A stretch of DNA of 24,901 nucleotides from Priapulus caudatus (taxonomy: Eukaryota; Priapulida; Priapulimorpha; Priapulimorphida; Priapulidae). Under the pieces are notes generated by a model, which saw nothing but the letters and a program-made list of their open reading frames with translations, ran no database searches and had not been told where the DNA came from. The translations under genes were made by a program, and so were the position numbers. Below are positions 9,701-18,222 of this stretch, in pieces. Location: positions 580,103 to 605,003 of the forward strand of contig NW_014577158.1 in assembly GCF_000485595.1 (NCBI RefSeq), read 5' to 3'. Position 1 is the first letter of the stretch; each line of letters begins with the position of its first letter.

Positions 9701-10540
9701 GGCCGTTGACTTTATGGGTCCACTTCCGGAGACGTCGAATGGTATGAAATATATCCTTGTAGCTTGTGATTATTTCACTAAGTGGACGGAGGCGTTTGCT
9801 TTGCCAGATTTGACGGCCCAGACGACGGCGGACTGTCTGGTGACTGAGATTTTCCTTCGGTTTGGAGTGCCGGGGCAGCTGCACTCCGATCAAGGTAGGA
9901 ATTTTGAGTCAAATCTCTTTGCCGGGGTGTGTTCGTTGTTGGGCATAGAGAAGACTCGTACAACGCCGTATCATCCTCAGTCAGATGGTTTGGTTGAGCG
10001 GTTTAATCGTACTCTACAAGATATGTTGAGTAAGGTTGTAAATGAGCGGCGAGATGATTGGCATACGCTTTTGCCGTATGTAATGGCGGCGTATCGGGGT
10101 ACGACACAGGAGAGTATCGGGGTACGACACAGGAGAGTATCGGGGTAATCCCTAACCTTATGATGTTTGGTCTGGAGGTAGGAATGCCCGTGGATTTGAT
10201 GTTCGATCCTCCTCCAGGTTCGGCTGATGAGATTTGCCCGATAGAATTTGTGGAGTGGGTCAAGCGTGCGACTCGAGAGGCGCATGTCTATGCGCGAGTG
10301 CAGCTAGGTCGGGCGGCGGAGCGGCAAAAGAGGGGTTACGATCGTAAAGTTCGTACTTCTACGTTTGCTCCCGGGGAATGGGTGTGGTATTTCTACCCTC
10401 CTGCGGATGTTAAGTTGGGACTTCTGTGGCGGGGCCCTTTCTTGGTGTTGCGTCGGAAGGGTAACGTTCGGTGGATTCAAGCTTCCCAGATGTTATCGTG
10501 CCATGGTAATTCTTGGTGTGGTAAGGTAACCCTGGATGTC
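6764..10540 (+). CDS. pol: Pol polyprotein (protease, reverse transcriptase, RNase H, integrase), disrupted, runs into the gap
   Basis: Pol makes and inserts the DNA copy. In order: aspartic protease (DTGA active site at 6890, LLGIDFL flap-side motif near 7110); RT from about 7690, with LDLTSGYWQ near 7992, MAFGLCNAPATFQR near 8090 and the YLDD catalytic box at 8181; RNase H from about 8610 (DTDAS, NRELLAV); integrase with an N-terminal zinc-binding region (H...H then CDLC, 9508-9640) and a D,D,E core (VDFMG near 9706, HSDQG near 9883, VERFNR near 9992), then a GPF/Y-type region near 10430. Damage: frameshift at about 8075-8079 in RT, TAG at 8556-8558 between RT and RNase H, and a 23-bp duplication at 10091-10136 that shifts the frame near the integrase C-terminus. 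The sequence enters the N gap at 10541. Confidence 0.95.
8075..8080 (+). other. Frameshift in reverse transcriptase
   Basis: The frame that carries LDLTSGYWQ ends in TAG at 8078-8080, and the RT resumes in the next frame with RFSVMAFGL. The family normally reads through this point without interruption, so a small indel (loss of two or gain of one base) occurred here. Confidence 0.85.
8556..8558 (+). other. In-frame TAG between RT and RNase H
   Basis: The frame continues unchanged on both sides (EEAFSS before, KVLLTSAP after). Leucine is usual at this position in related elements, so a single T-to-A change in TTG would explain the stop. Confidence 0.85.
10091..10146 (+). repeat. 23-bp tandem duplication in the integrase coding region
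   Basis: The unit starting GTATCGGGGTACGACACAGG occurs at 10091-10113 and 10114-10136, followed by a partial third copy. The native sequence already had TATCGGGGTA on both sides, so slippage between these 10-base matches explains it. Twenty-three bases is not a multiple of three: the frame ends at 10148 while the coding sense continues in another frame. Confidence 0.9.
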
Positions 10541-11375
10541 NNNNNNNNNNNNNNNNNNNNNNNNNNNNNNNNNNNNNNNNNNNNNNNNNNNNNNNNNNNN
10601 NNNNNNNNNNNNNNNNNNNNNNNNNNNNNNNNNNNNNNNNNNNNNNNNNNNNNNNNNNNNNNNNNNNNNNNNNNNNNNNNNNNNNNNNNNNNNNNNNNNN
10701 NNNNNNNNNNNNNNNNNNNNNNNNNNNNNNNNNNNNNNNNNNNNNNNNNNNNNNNNNNNNNNNNNNNNNNNNNNNNNNNNNNNNNNNNNNNNNNNNNNNN
10801 NNNNNNNNNNNNNNNNNNNNNNNNNNNNNNNNNNNNNNNNNNNNNNNNNNNNNNNNNNNNNNNNNNNNNNNNNNNNNNNNNNNNNNNNNNNNNNNNNNNN
10901 NNNNNNNNNNNNNNNNNNNNNNNNNNNNNNNNNNNNNNNNNNNNNNNNNNNNNNNNNNNNNNNNNNNNNNNNNNNNNNNNNNNNNNNNNNNNNNNNNNNN
11001 NNNNNNNNNNNNNNNNNNNNNNNNNNNNNNNNNNNNNNNNNNNNNNNNNNNNNNNNNNNNNNNNNNNNNNNNNNNNNNNNNNNNNNNNNNNNNNNNNNNN
11101 NNNNNNNNNNNNNNNNNNNNNNNNNNNNNNNNNNNNNNNNNNNNNNNNNNNNNNNNNNNNNNNNNNNNNNNNNNNNNNNNNNNNNNNNNNNNNNNNNNNN
11201 NNNNNNNNNNNNNNNNNNNNNNNNNNNNNNNNNNNNNNNNNNNNNNNNNNNNNNNNNNNNNNNNNNNNNNNNNNNNNNNNNNNNNNNNNNNNNNNNNNNN
11301 NNNNNNNNNNNNNNNNNNNNNNNNNNNNNNNNNNNNNNNNNNNNNNNNNNNNNNNNNNNNNNNNNNNNNNNNNNN
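10541..11375. other. Assembly gap (835 N)
   Basis: A run of N covers the end of pol. Apparent open frames across it are meaningless. The true length is unknown, and the two sides could come from different copies of the same family. Confidence 1.
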
Positions 11376-11515
11376 TGGTACCGCGCTACTCACCCACGGG
11401 CATTCAGATTTATTACCCTTGTCGGAACGAATTTGGGGTTAATTCCCCATTAGTGTCGGAGTTTGAGACGGATTCCGGAGTTATCCTTGATAACTCCGGA
11501 ATCCGCATCACGTGA
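11376..11515 (+). CDS. pol: Possible C-terminal end of pol after the gap
   Basis: A frame open from the gap reads VPRYSPTG...LDNSGIRIT and stops at 11515. It has no recognisable domain. It could be the variable C-terminal tail of pol or noncoding. Its last third is made by the inverted repeat at 11469-11505. Confidence 0.3.
11469..11505 (+). other. Perfect 16-bp stem-loop between pol and ORF3
   Basis: CGGATTCCGGAGTTAT at 11469-11484 is perfectly complementary to 11490-11505, with a five-base loop CCTTG. The stem would be stable as RNA. It lies just before the last open frame ends (11515) and about 370 bases upstream of the ORF3 start, so it could be an RNA structure acting in processing, packaging or translation, or simply a palindromic insertion. 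Its function is unknown. Confidence 0.85.
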
Positions 11516-11846
11516 TGGTCGAGGGTGTGGTTTGTAAACTCCGACGTATTACAGGCTGGTAGGGGAAGGCCAGGACGGTTTGTTCACCGAAGTGTGTACG
11601 TCATATGGTGTGAGTTACTCGTTTCAGGGAGATGAGAATGAGTACGGCAGATGACGGATTCGACCACCGCAATTCCTGCGGGAGGCTAGTAGGTGAAGAG
11701 GAGCAAGGTGAGTTACACCAAGCACTGTGGTCTTGTGTCTCACCACGCACGTGTGAGTCGACGGTGAAGGCTGGTGGCTGGTAGGGGTAACAATCTCGCG
11801 TTTGTGCGTACGTGAGCGGTGAGATGACTAATGGTGTATCTTCTCC
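11516..11846 (+). other. Noncoding interval between pol and ORF3
   Basis: About 330 bases without a convincing frame. Contains GTGTG-rich stretches and ends in a pyrimidine-rich run that forms the splice acceptor before ORF3. Confidence 0.5.
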
Positions 11847-11860
11847 ATGGTTTGTTTCAG
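11847..11860 (+). promoter_or_regulatory. Candidate splice acceptor upstream of ORF3
   Basis: TGGTTTGTTTCAG ends at 11860: a pyrimidine-rich run followed by CAG, with no AG inside it. The first in-frame ATG of ORF3 follows at 11879. With the LTR donor at 5181/5182 this would produce a short mRNA in which ORF3 is the first long frame. Confidence 0.5.
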
Positions 11861-11878
11861 TGGTTACCGTGGGACGGC

Positions 11879-13929
11879 ATGTCCGGGGCGGACATGTCGC
11901 CAGCCTCATCTGGTGAGCAGATGGAGGAGGAGGCGACGCAGCCGGAGGTGGAAGCTGCGCCGAAGGAGTCGACGCAGCCGGAGGTGGAAGCTGCGCCGAA
12001 GGAATCGACGCAGCAGGAAAAGGAAGCTGCGCCGGAGATGACGACGCAGCCGGAGGTAGGAGCTGCGCCGGAAGAAGAGGGGACGACGCAGCCGGGGGAG
12101 AAGCTGCGCCGCAGAAGACGACACAGCCGGATGGAGAAGCTGCGCCGCAGAAGGAGACGACGCAGCCGACGGAAGAAGCTGCGCCGGAAGCCGAGGAGGA
12201 GGCTAGGGAGAGGGAGCTGCTCGGCGAAGAGCCGATGGAGCTCGGTGAAGGGTGGGACGAGCTGCCATTCGCGGACGAGCTGCTGCAGTCCCCTCCGGCG
12301 GCAAGAGCAACCCCAGTGGCAGGGGTCAAGTCGAGTCGCCGGAAGAAGCGCGCCGAGGTCATCAAGACCACTCGTCCGGCGAGCGTGACTCCCATCGTAG
12401 AGCAGTGCCCTGCACCAGGGGTTCGGGACGGCCTGCGGGAGCCACCCCACCCTGGTCCCCGGCAAGAGGAAGTCGGGCCTGCCCCAGTGGAGAGGTGGCG
12501 GGGCAGGAAGGTGCGGAGAGCGGGCGCGAGTGAAGGAGGGTCCACAACCCCCCCCCCTGCGCCCCGGCGAGAAAGGTGCAGCCGCACATACAGAGGCGCT
12601 CCCCCACCAAGACGCAAATCCTGAGGGGGGCGGGTCCGCTGTACGCCCATTTCGGGAGTTGTCGCGACCTCCCTGCGGAACGAGGCCTGGCACTGGTGGT
12701 GTGTCCGATGCGGCGTGCCGACCTGGCACGTGGTCGACCACCACGCCGAGTATCATCGGCGGGAGTGCTTGGTCGCTCAGTGGCCGATCCAGGCGTGTGA
12801 CAAGGCCTACCCAGGCGCGGTGCTCTACCGCCTGTCACACCACCTGGCGGCAGAGCACCGCCTAGGTCGCGTCTACCGGATGGGCACCGACGGGAGGTGG
12901 CCGGAGCAACACGCCCGTACCCCTGAGTACAGGGAGTGCGCGAAGGGCTACCTCCGGGAGAAGACGGCGCTATGGCAGAGCGCCAAGAAGGTGGCGCCGG
13001 CGTCACCACCAGCCGGCCGAGCCATTCTGCGCCCGGCGCGTAGGGATGCTCGAGCCTACGCACAGGTAGTGGCTGGCACTCCGCCCAGGCCTGTGCCTGT
13101 AGACGCGCCTCGGGCCCCCTTGAAGCGGGGGCCGCCCACCGCTGCGCCCCGGAAGGCGAAAGTGCACGCTACCGGCGTAGTGCTGCCTGCCACGGGGCGC
13201 ACGTCGACTGCCGCGGAGCGCGCGACGTCGGCTGCAGCGAAGCGCGCACCGTCGACCCGGACAGAGCGCGCGACGTCGGCTGCAGCGAAGCGCGCACCGT
13301 CGACCCGGACGGAGCGCGCGACGTCGGCTGCAGCGAAGCGCGCACCGTCGACCCGGACGGAGCGTGCGACTTCTGCTGCAGCAAAGCGCACACCGTCGAC
13401 TCGGACGGAGCGTACGACATCGACGGCAGCAGCGACGAAGCGCGCGGCATCGATGGGGGCGAAGCGTGCGGCGAGACGGGAGGCAGCGTCGGCGAGACAA
13501 GCGTCGACTGCAGCGACACCGGCCCCATCAGCTGTGTTGGCTCGGGCGCCCGCGGAGTCATCCGCGTCGACGTTCAAGCCAGCTATGGCAGCTGGGTCGC
13601 AGGCGGCCGCCCTGGAGCCGTTGTGCTTGGAACACGTTCCCAGCAGCGACCGGGCCGTGTTCCGGCAATTCTGTAACATGTGGGAAGACTTGCCGGAGGA
13701 GGGTAGCGGGGACTGGGACTGTCCGGCGCTCAGCTGCGCAGACGGCACGCCGGCACCAGGACTCGTGCACCAGATGGGGGTGGTGCAGCTAAACCAGGCC
13801 GTCGTCTGGGCACACAACCGCCTGCGCCACGCGCGCGTGGTGGAGATCGCGGCCCTGGGTGAACTCAGGAGGAGGACGGAGGCCGTCCTATCCCTGTGGA
13901 ACCCCGGGGACAAGCCACCCCAGCAGTAG
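11879..13929 (+). CDS. ORF3: accessory protein of the retrotransposon, unknown function, two disruptions
   Basis: I do not recognise this protein. The frame opens at ATG 11879 (MSGADMSPASSGEQ), runs through acidic repeats of the type TQPEVEAAPKES, loses one base near 12095, and continues in the next frame. A TGA at 12622-12624 interrupts it, and coding sense continues in the same frame to the stop at 13929. After the TGA comes a W/C/H-rich segment (12691-12768) with C-x2-C-x14-H-x3-C spacing, possibly a C2HC zinc finger. Then come a Pro/Ala/Arg-rich stretch, four 16-residue basic repeats, and a C-terminal domain of about 100 residues with a predicted helical end (FRQFCNMWEDLPEE, VWAHNRLRHARVVE). 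No signal peptide or membrane segment is visible, so an envelope is unlikely. The ORF lies in the position that env occupies in retroviruses. Nucleic-acid binding is a guess from the basic repeats and possible zinc finger. Confidence 0.7.
11935..12190 (+). repeat. Tandem ~36-39-bp coding repeat (acidic TQPEVEAAPKES type)
   Basis: About seven units built on ACGCAGCCGGAGGTGGAAGC followed by TGCGCCG and a variable Glu/Lys/Ser/Thr codon stretch. Period varies between units by whole codons, except near 12095 where one base is lost and the frame changes. Comparison with sister units (CAG CCG NNN GGA GAA GCT) places the loss. Confidence 0.85.
13216..13407 (+). repeat. Four near-identical 48-bp coding repeats (16-residue basic unit)
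   Basis: Units start at 13216, 13264, 13312 and 13360, each encoding a version of ERATSAAAKRAPSTRT. A degenerate fifth follows at 13408. The first three are nearly identical at the base level, which points to recent expansion. Lys/Arg and Ala content resembles histone-tail-like or DNA-binding linkers. Confidence 0.9.
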
Positions 13930-13996
13930 GTGCGATCAAACAGGCCGCCGGTGCACCGCTCGAAAGGCCTTCGGGATCGACAGGACGGTCGATCTT

Positions 13997-14010
13997 GAAG
14001 GGGGGAGGAG
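13997..14010 (+). other. Polypurine tract
   Basis: GAAGGGGGGAGGAG immediately precedes the 3' LTR start TGTAGCG. This is the expected primer site for plus-strand DNA synthesis. Confidence 0.9.
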
Positions 14011-14968
14011 TGTAGCGGTGGCACCGGGCCCTCGGGTTCCCAGAGCGGTGGGGGTGGTACCGGGAGCTGGGGAGATGGTGAATGTTTGTTATTGTTTAAT
14101 TGTTCTGTCCTTGTGCCTGTTTTGTCTCGGGTTTGCTTACCGAGGGTTGAATATCACCAAAGGGGGCCGCCATGTTGGGTGCAATGGTCCCCCCTCTAGC
14201 GGCAGAGCACGGCGAAACAGTTGGCCCGGCAGGTCATAGGCGAGAAATCGTCAAGTGGTTCTTGGTAGTTGGCGGGAGGAGCGCAGGAGAGAGGTTGTGA
14301 TATAGTTCGAGAGAGAGACAAAGAGATAGAGAGTTAGAGAGAGAGAGAGAGAGAGTTATAGAGTGTTGTAGAGAGAGGGAGAGAGAGAGCACCACCGCTT
14401 TCTGCCTAGAGCGGCCGTTGGGTGAGTAAAACCCCGTATTGTCCCGTCGTTGTGGGGTGAGTGAATAATACAGTACTATTTAGAGTGAACGTATCGGGTC
14501 TGCACAAATAGCGGGGGAGTTAGTCTATTTCGTGCGCGGCTGTACGGGAGGTGAAGCCGTCGGTACCTAACTGTACTGTAGCCCTTTTGCCCGGCTGCGT
14601 TCATAGTCTATATTGTGTGTTTAACCTTTGTGTTTACCTTGGGTACACACTTGTTATTCATCGTAACACGAGTCTAACGGGCAGGGGGTGGGAGTTGCCC
14701 CGCTGTGTGTGTGTGTGCATGTCGTTACTCGTCCCGCACTGTTGACTAACTACGACACACCGGGACCGAAGCACAGCGGAACCGGTTATTGCGGGAGCGC
14801 AGTAGCCTCGAAGCGCTCGGGTGGCTAGCGGGGTCCAGGAGGTGACGATACGGCCGGTTCAACGCCTCCGGGCACAACAGGTGAGTGAAATACCTAAGGT
14901 TGTGTGCTAGCCACTAAGTGTCGACCGGTGGTGCCATCGGGTGTCGCCGGAAGACGCTAAATGCTACA
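14011..14968 (+). repeat. 3' LTR, complete (958 bp)
   Basis: Begins TGTAGCG after the polypurine tract and ends GCTACA. The 5' LTR copy ends CGCTACA, so the original termini are a perfect short inverted repeat with TG...CA ends. The last 386 bases match the 5' LTR; the first 572 have no counterpart on the left. It contains a GA-rich simple repeat (14304-14392) and the splice donor CAG/GTGAGT at 14880/14881. Confidence 0.93.
14304..14392 (+). repeat. GA-rich simple repeat in the 3' LTR
   Basis: Runs of GAGAGA interrupted by TTATAGAG and TTAGAGAG. GAGA tracts in LTRs can be promoter elements, but this is not shown here. Confidence 0.85.
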
Positions 14969-15278
14969 CGTGGTTTTCGATTCAACCCCGAAAATTATAG
15001 ATCACCGTGGCAAGTTAGAAAAGCACCATGTAAAACTTTCCCTTTACAGGAAGGGTGCCGGCCCAACTTGCTTTTCACTGGCACTGATTATGTAAGACAG
15101 GGAGATGCGATACAAGACACAAGCTGCAATTCATGAGCAATAGTAATTACAGTTTAAAAAAATAGAATGAGAACTCCGTATCAAGACTCTCGCATTTCCG
15201 TCAAAAAGCCAAAGAGATGCAACTGCAAATATTCGACGGAAATAAAATTCACAGAAATCCGATCCCCGAATGTTGTAC

Positions 15279-15424
15279 TCGCCACTTTTTTCTTCGGTAT
15301 CGAATCGAGCAGGTCCAGACCCTTGTTGTCTCCGTCCACGCATCTTTCATCGTTCTCAGCTTCCTCCTCCTGACTCAAGCGCAACTTGTCGGCTACGATC
15401 TGTATTGCTGTGATCCACTCCTCT
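15279..15424 (-). CDS. akt: AKT exon 4: end of PH domain and linker
   Basis: On the minus strand an acceptor (TTTCGACAG) precedes AGAGGAGTGG. Joined to exon 3 it gives AGEREEW, then the long C-terminal helix of the PH domain (ITAIQIVADKLRL), an acidic QEEEAEN stretch, and a linker ending IPKKKV, the position where AKT proteins lead into the kinase domain. The phase (two bases from exon 3, one from exon 4) is correct. The donor is uncertain: GT at 15278 (after GCGA) and GT at 15285 (after AAA) are both weak, so the end is tentative. The frame stays open to 15181 without kinase motifs. The retrotransposon begins about 310 bases downstream in the direction of transcription. Confidence 0.85.
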
Positions 15425-16613
15425 CTGTCGAAACACAGCCATTGTGTTACAGTCCCTGTGTTAGCGTTCACCTCTAATGAACAGTCACCCATAAAAACAT
15501 ATATATATACACATAAGTAGCCTAGCGTTACCCATATATGAAGGTCACCTTCGTCGTTTCCCTCGAGTCGCCGTTATATATAGCGAAACCACCTCTATAA
15601 AATGGACACCTGCTTATAAAGGACACTTTGACTTCCCTTGAGTGACCCCTTATAATTATACAGGTTTGATTGTTGGTGCAAACGGAACAGTTAATTTGGC
15701 CATAATTATCTTTCAAGATGATGCAAAAGCTCAAGGAACTAATGTTAATTAACTAAACTTAGGATCAGATTATAAATAAATTGGAACTAGTTGATCATTT
15801 TCTCATCGCTAAGATGGGGAAACAATTTTTGTCTGCTATTCAACTATTAGCACTGTAGGGAACCCCAGAATAACAACATCACTTAATGCTGCCCCCCACC
15901 TCCTATTCAAATATGTCTATGGCTGAACTTAGCCATGACTTACCTGTAGTGATATGTTGTGCAACATGCACAGGCCTAAGAAAAAAAGATGTTTGTTTCC
16001 GCTAACAGGCTGAAAAAAATTGGAAACGGTAGGCAGGCCACTCTTTTTTTATCAATTTAAAAAAAATAAAATAACAATACTTGTTTTATACTTATAACAG
16101 CCCATATGATGACTTCAAAGTCAAATCAATGCATTCACCGATCGATATCACGTTGGGATTTTCTTTATTTTTTTTAAATATTAAAAAAATACATTTTTGT
16201 TTGCCTATCACAATAAAATGTTTCGACACGGCGGTTTAAAATGGACTCCGTCGGGTTAGCGGAAACAAACGTCTTTTTTTTAGGCCACATAAATGTAACT
16301 ATATTGTGTGGAATTGCCAGGTTTCCTAGATCTACGGTTAAAACTGATATCACAATCCATGCAGCCAGTTGTGTGCTCATGTATACATGCTGTGTGTACG
16401 TTTATATCTTACACACCTACTCATACATGTGCATGTACACATGCAAGCACGCACGCACGTGCACGCATACACGCAAACACGTGTGCACATTATGCACGCA
16501 TGAACACGTGCGCACACACGCACGCGCGTATGCACACAGGCACATGCACACTCGGACACAGTTATAAAGCTTAGCTAATTACAGTATCACATAGCAACTG
16601 GCTCTTCACACAC
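15425..16613 (-). other. akt: AKT intron 3
   Basis: About 1.2 kb between exons 3 and 4 with a donor AG/GTGTGTGAAG and an acceptor TTTCGACAG. Contains the CA-rich tract near 16420-16560 and A/T runs near 16000-16200. No other gene seen. Confidence 0.8.
16420..16560. repeat. CA/CACG-rich simple-sequence tract
   Basis: Alternating purine-pyrimidine repeats (ACACATGCAAGCACGCACG type) in AKT intron 3; the counterpart of 1318-1455. Such tracts can adopt Z-DNA. Open frames through it are low-complexity artefacts. Confidence 0.85.
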
Positions 16614-16725
16614 CTCTCTCCAGCATTATCTGCGTGGAAGGTTCGTTCAATCACTGTTGTCCACTGTAGACCACGGATAATGAATGTATTTGCCTTTGGC
16701 TTGTCTTGCCTCATAATCTGACAAC
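16614..16725 (-). CDS. akt: AKT exon 3: central PH domain
   Basis: The acceptor CTCTCAG and donor AG/GTGTGT bound a 112-base exon. Joined to exon 2 it reads [15 protein letters not shown] then [15 protein letters not shown], an unmistakable AKT PH-domain segment. The arginine of ERTF corresponds to human AKT1 Arg86, which contacts the inositol phosphates. The cysteine of GCQIM matches human Cys60, but the partner Cys77 is replaced by glycine (RGLQW), so the redox disulfide known in human AKT cannot form the same way. The exon ends after two bases of the arginine codon completed by exon 4. Confidence 0.95.
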
Positions 16726-17130
16726 CTGAGAGGGAAGAAAATTGTAGGCTAGCAAGAAATTTAATTGGTTTGAGCTAATGAGAAGACACTACAAAAACAC
16801 GACTTTACATGTATACTAATAATGTCTCATTAAACCAAGTGCATTGCGTGGACCAAATGCATCATTTTAATGTTTGTCAAGTTGAATATCAAAATTTTGT
16901 TTCAAAATTAAGGGCATGAAGATTACAAACCAGGACAAAACAGACATCATGCCATATTTCATGATTCTTTAAACAATAAATTACGTAATACAGAGAGCGA
17001 ATGACTAATGCTGCTCTCAACATATTTTTTACATATACACTTTTCTTTTAGATTATTGGCTGTACTACATTTTCAGTAGAACTCGTATTAGCAGCTTGGT
17101 CGTCAGTTAGTCTTGCTGAACATTGCTTAT

Positions 17131-17360
17131 AGGGTCTATGTCCCCAGGGTACTGCCGGAACGTACCCTGGGTACGGTCCGGTATACTGGAACAGACCCTG
17201 TTAACTATTTGATATGGTTAGGGTTAGGGTTAGGGTTAGGGAGTAGGCGTAGGCAACTCCCTAGACTCGTTAGTGGAGTAGGCGAGGTACGGTCCGCCAT
17301 ATTAGATAGTACCAGGGTACGTTCCGGTATACCGGCAGTACCCTGGGGGACATAGACCCT
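17131..17360. mobile_element. Foldback/MITE-like element with TTAGGG core (family member 1)
   Basis: Ends AGGGTCTATGTC and GACATAGACCCT are inverted complements. Inside lie further inverted stretches (CCCAGGGTACTGCCGG against CCGGCAGTACCCTGGG). The core reads GTTAACTATTTGATATGGTTAGGG followed by more TTAGGG. It is 230 bp with no coding capacity. The element at 19213-19372 shares both the ends and the core. No clear target-site duplication is visible. Confidence 0.75.
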
Positions 17361-17570
17361 CTCAGCCTTACTGTTATGTGGCTCATATCAACACAGGCTT
17401 TCTAAACTTCTAAGAAATTCCAAAAGCTTAAAAACAATGCTTGGTTACCAATATGCAGTTTTGGTTTACTGTAATTATCGGACAATTAAGTGTGTCATCA
17501 GATCTGCAGATCAAACGTCTCATGGATTGGGAGCATAGACATTTCCCCACAAATTCCATTAAAACTTTTA

Positions 17571-18222
17571 TTAAAGGAATAGGTCCATTGATTATGCAAT
17601 GTTGACGAATACTAGAGTAACTGGCACCTTGTGTAGTTAATAAGTACATTACCTTATAGCCAAACGTGTATTAGTTTGTCCAATATCACTGCTGGTTACT
17701 AAGAAATGTCCAATTGAAATCCGCAGTCCAAAAATCAGTTGTTTGCAGTTTCAAACCGCTGCCGGCGAAGCGGGTGTGATACAGATTTATAGTGCACCGG
17801 ACATTTACAGACATTTTTTTTTTTAGACACACTAAACATGGACGCTCGTGATAAGGAACTTTTTGTCAGGGCTGTCCACGTGCGTCCGTGATTAGTACGC
17901 GTGTTTTACTCTATTTCCATGTTTAGTCCGTGGCCGTGGTTACACCGCTGACACCTCCGTTTCATCTGGCGTCCAAAACATACGGGCCGCACAAATGTTT
18001 ACGTCATCGCTTGACTCCTGGATGACATTTACGGCACGTAAATGATACGTTGATACATATCAACAACCGATTTCAAGTCTTGTTTGTAATGTAACCAGCA
18101 GTGATATTGGACAAACTAATGCGCGTTTGGCTATAAGGTAATGTATTTATTAACTACACAAGGTGCCAGTTACTCTAGCATTCGTCAACATTGCATAATC
18201 AATAAATCTATTATTCCTTTAA
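17571..18222. mobile_element. Nonautonomous inverted-repeat element with ~130-bp arms, possible TTAA target
   Basis: 17571-17699 is the inverted complement of 18091-18222 (for example GCTGGTTAC against GTAACCAGC, and AACACAAGG-type sequence in both arms), around a 391-base unrelated middle. The outer ends read TTAAAGGAATA and TATTCCTTTAA, so TTAA is at both edges, as in piggyBac-type insertions, although it could also just be the end of the repeat. No coding frame is present. The window's left edge (base 1) pairs with the interior of this element. Confidence 0.65.

Larger units (their letters stand above)
4884..14968 (+). mobile_element. Ty3/gypsy-type (Metaviridae) LTR retrotransposon with an extra 3' ORF, damaged
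   Basis: Order on the plus strand is partial LTR, primer binding site, gag with a zinc knuckle, pol as protease - RT - RNase H - integrase, a third ORF, polypurine tract, and a complete LTR. Protease-RT-RNase H-integrase is the Ty3/gypsy order, and the RT motifs (LDLTSGYWQ, MAFGLCNAPATFQR, YLDD) fit that family. The element lies antisense to the AKT gene, within what appears to be intron 4. It is not intact: the 5' LTR lacks its first 572 bases, gag, pol and ORF3 carry frameshifts or stops, and 835 bases are unknown. No target-site duplication can be shown because the left flank does not match. Confidence 0.95.
14969..17812 (-). repeat. Right arm of the large inverted repeat (clean copy with intact AKT exons 3 and 4)
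   Basis: This segment, read on the minus strand, matches 1-2961. It carries AKT exons 3 and 4 with open reading frames and usable splice sites, so it appears to be the reliable version of the locus. Its left boundary is the base immediately after the 3' LTR terminus (GCTACA ends at 14968). Its right boundary is set only by the start of the window; the homologous segment may be longer. Confidence 0.9.

Noticed and set aside
10410-11515. Long open frames on both strands across 10541-11375
   Set aside because: They consist of N and have no meaning as genes.
11601-13063. Long minus-strand frames (up to 349 codons) opposite ORF3
   Set aside because: High GC content and codon repeats keep several frames open. 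The plus strand carries the structured repeats, the possible zinc segment and the consistent C-terminal domain.
11879-13929. ORF3 as a retroviral-type envelope gene
   Set aside because: No signal peptide, hydrophobic membrane span or fusion-like segment is visible.
15181-15492. 103-codon minus-strand frame read as a stand-alone small gene
   Set aside because: Its middle is AKT exon 4; the start codon lies in the intron and the end runs past the probable donor.
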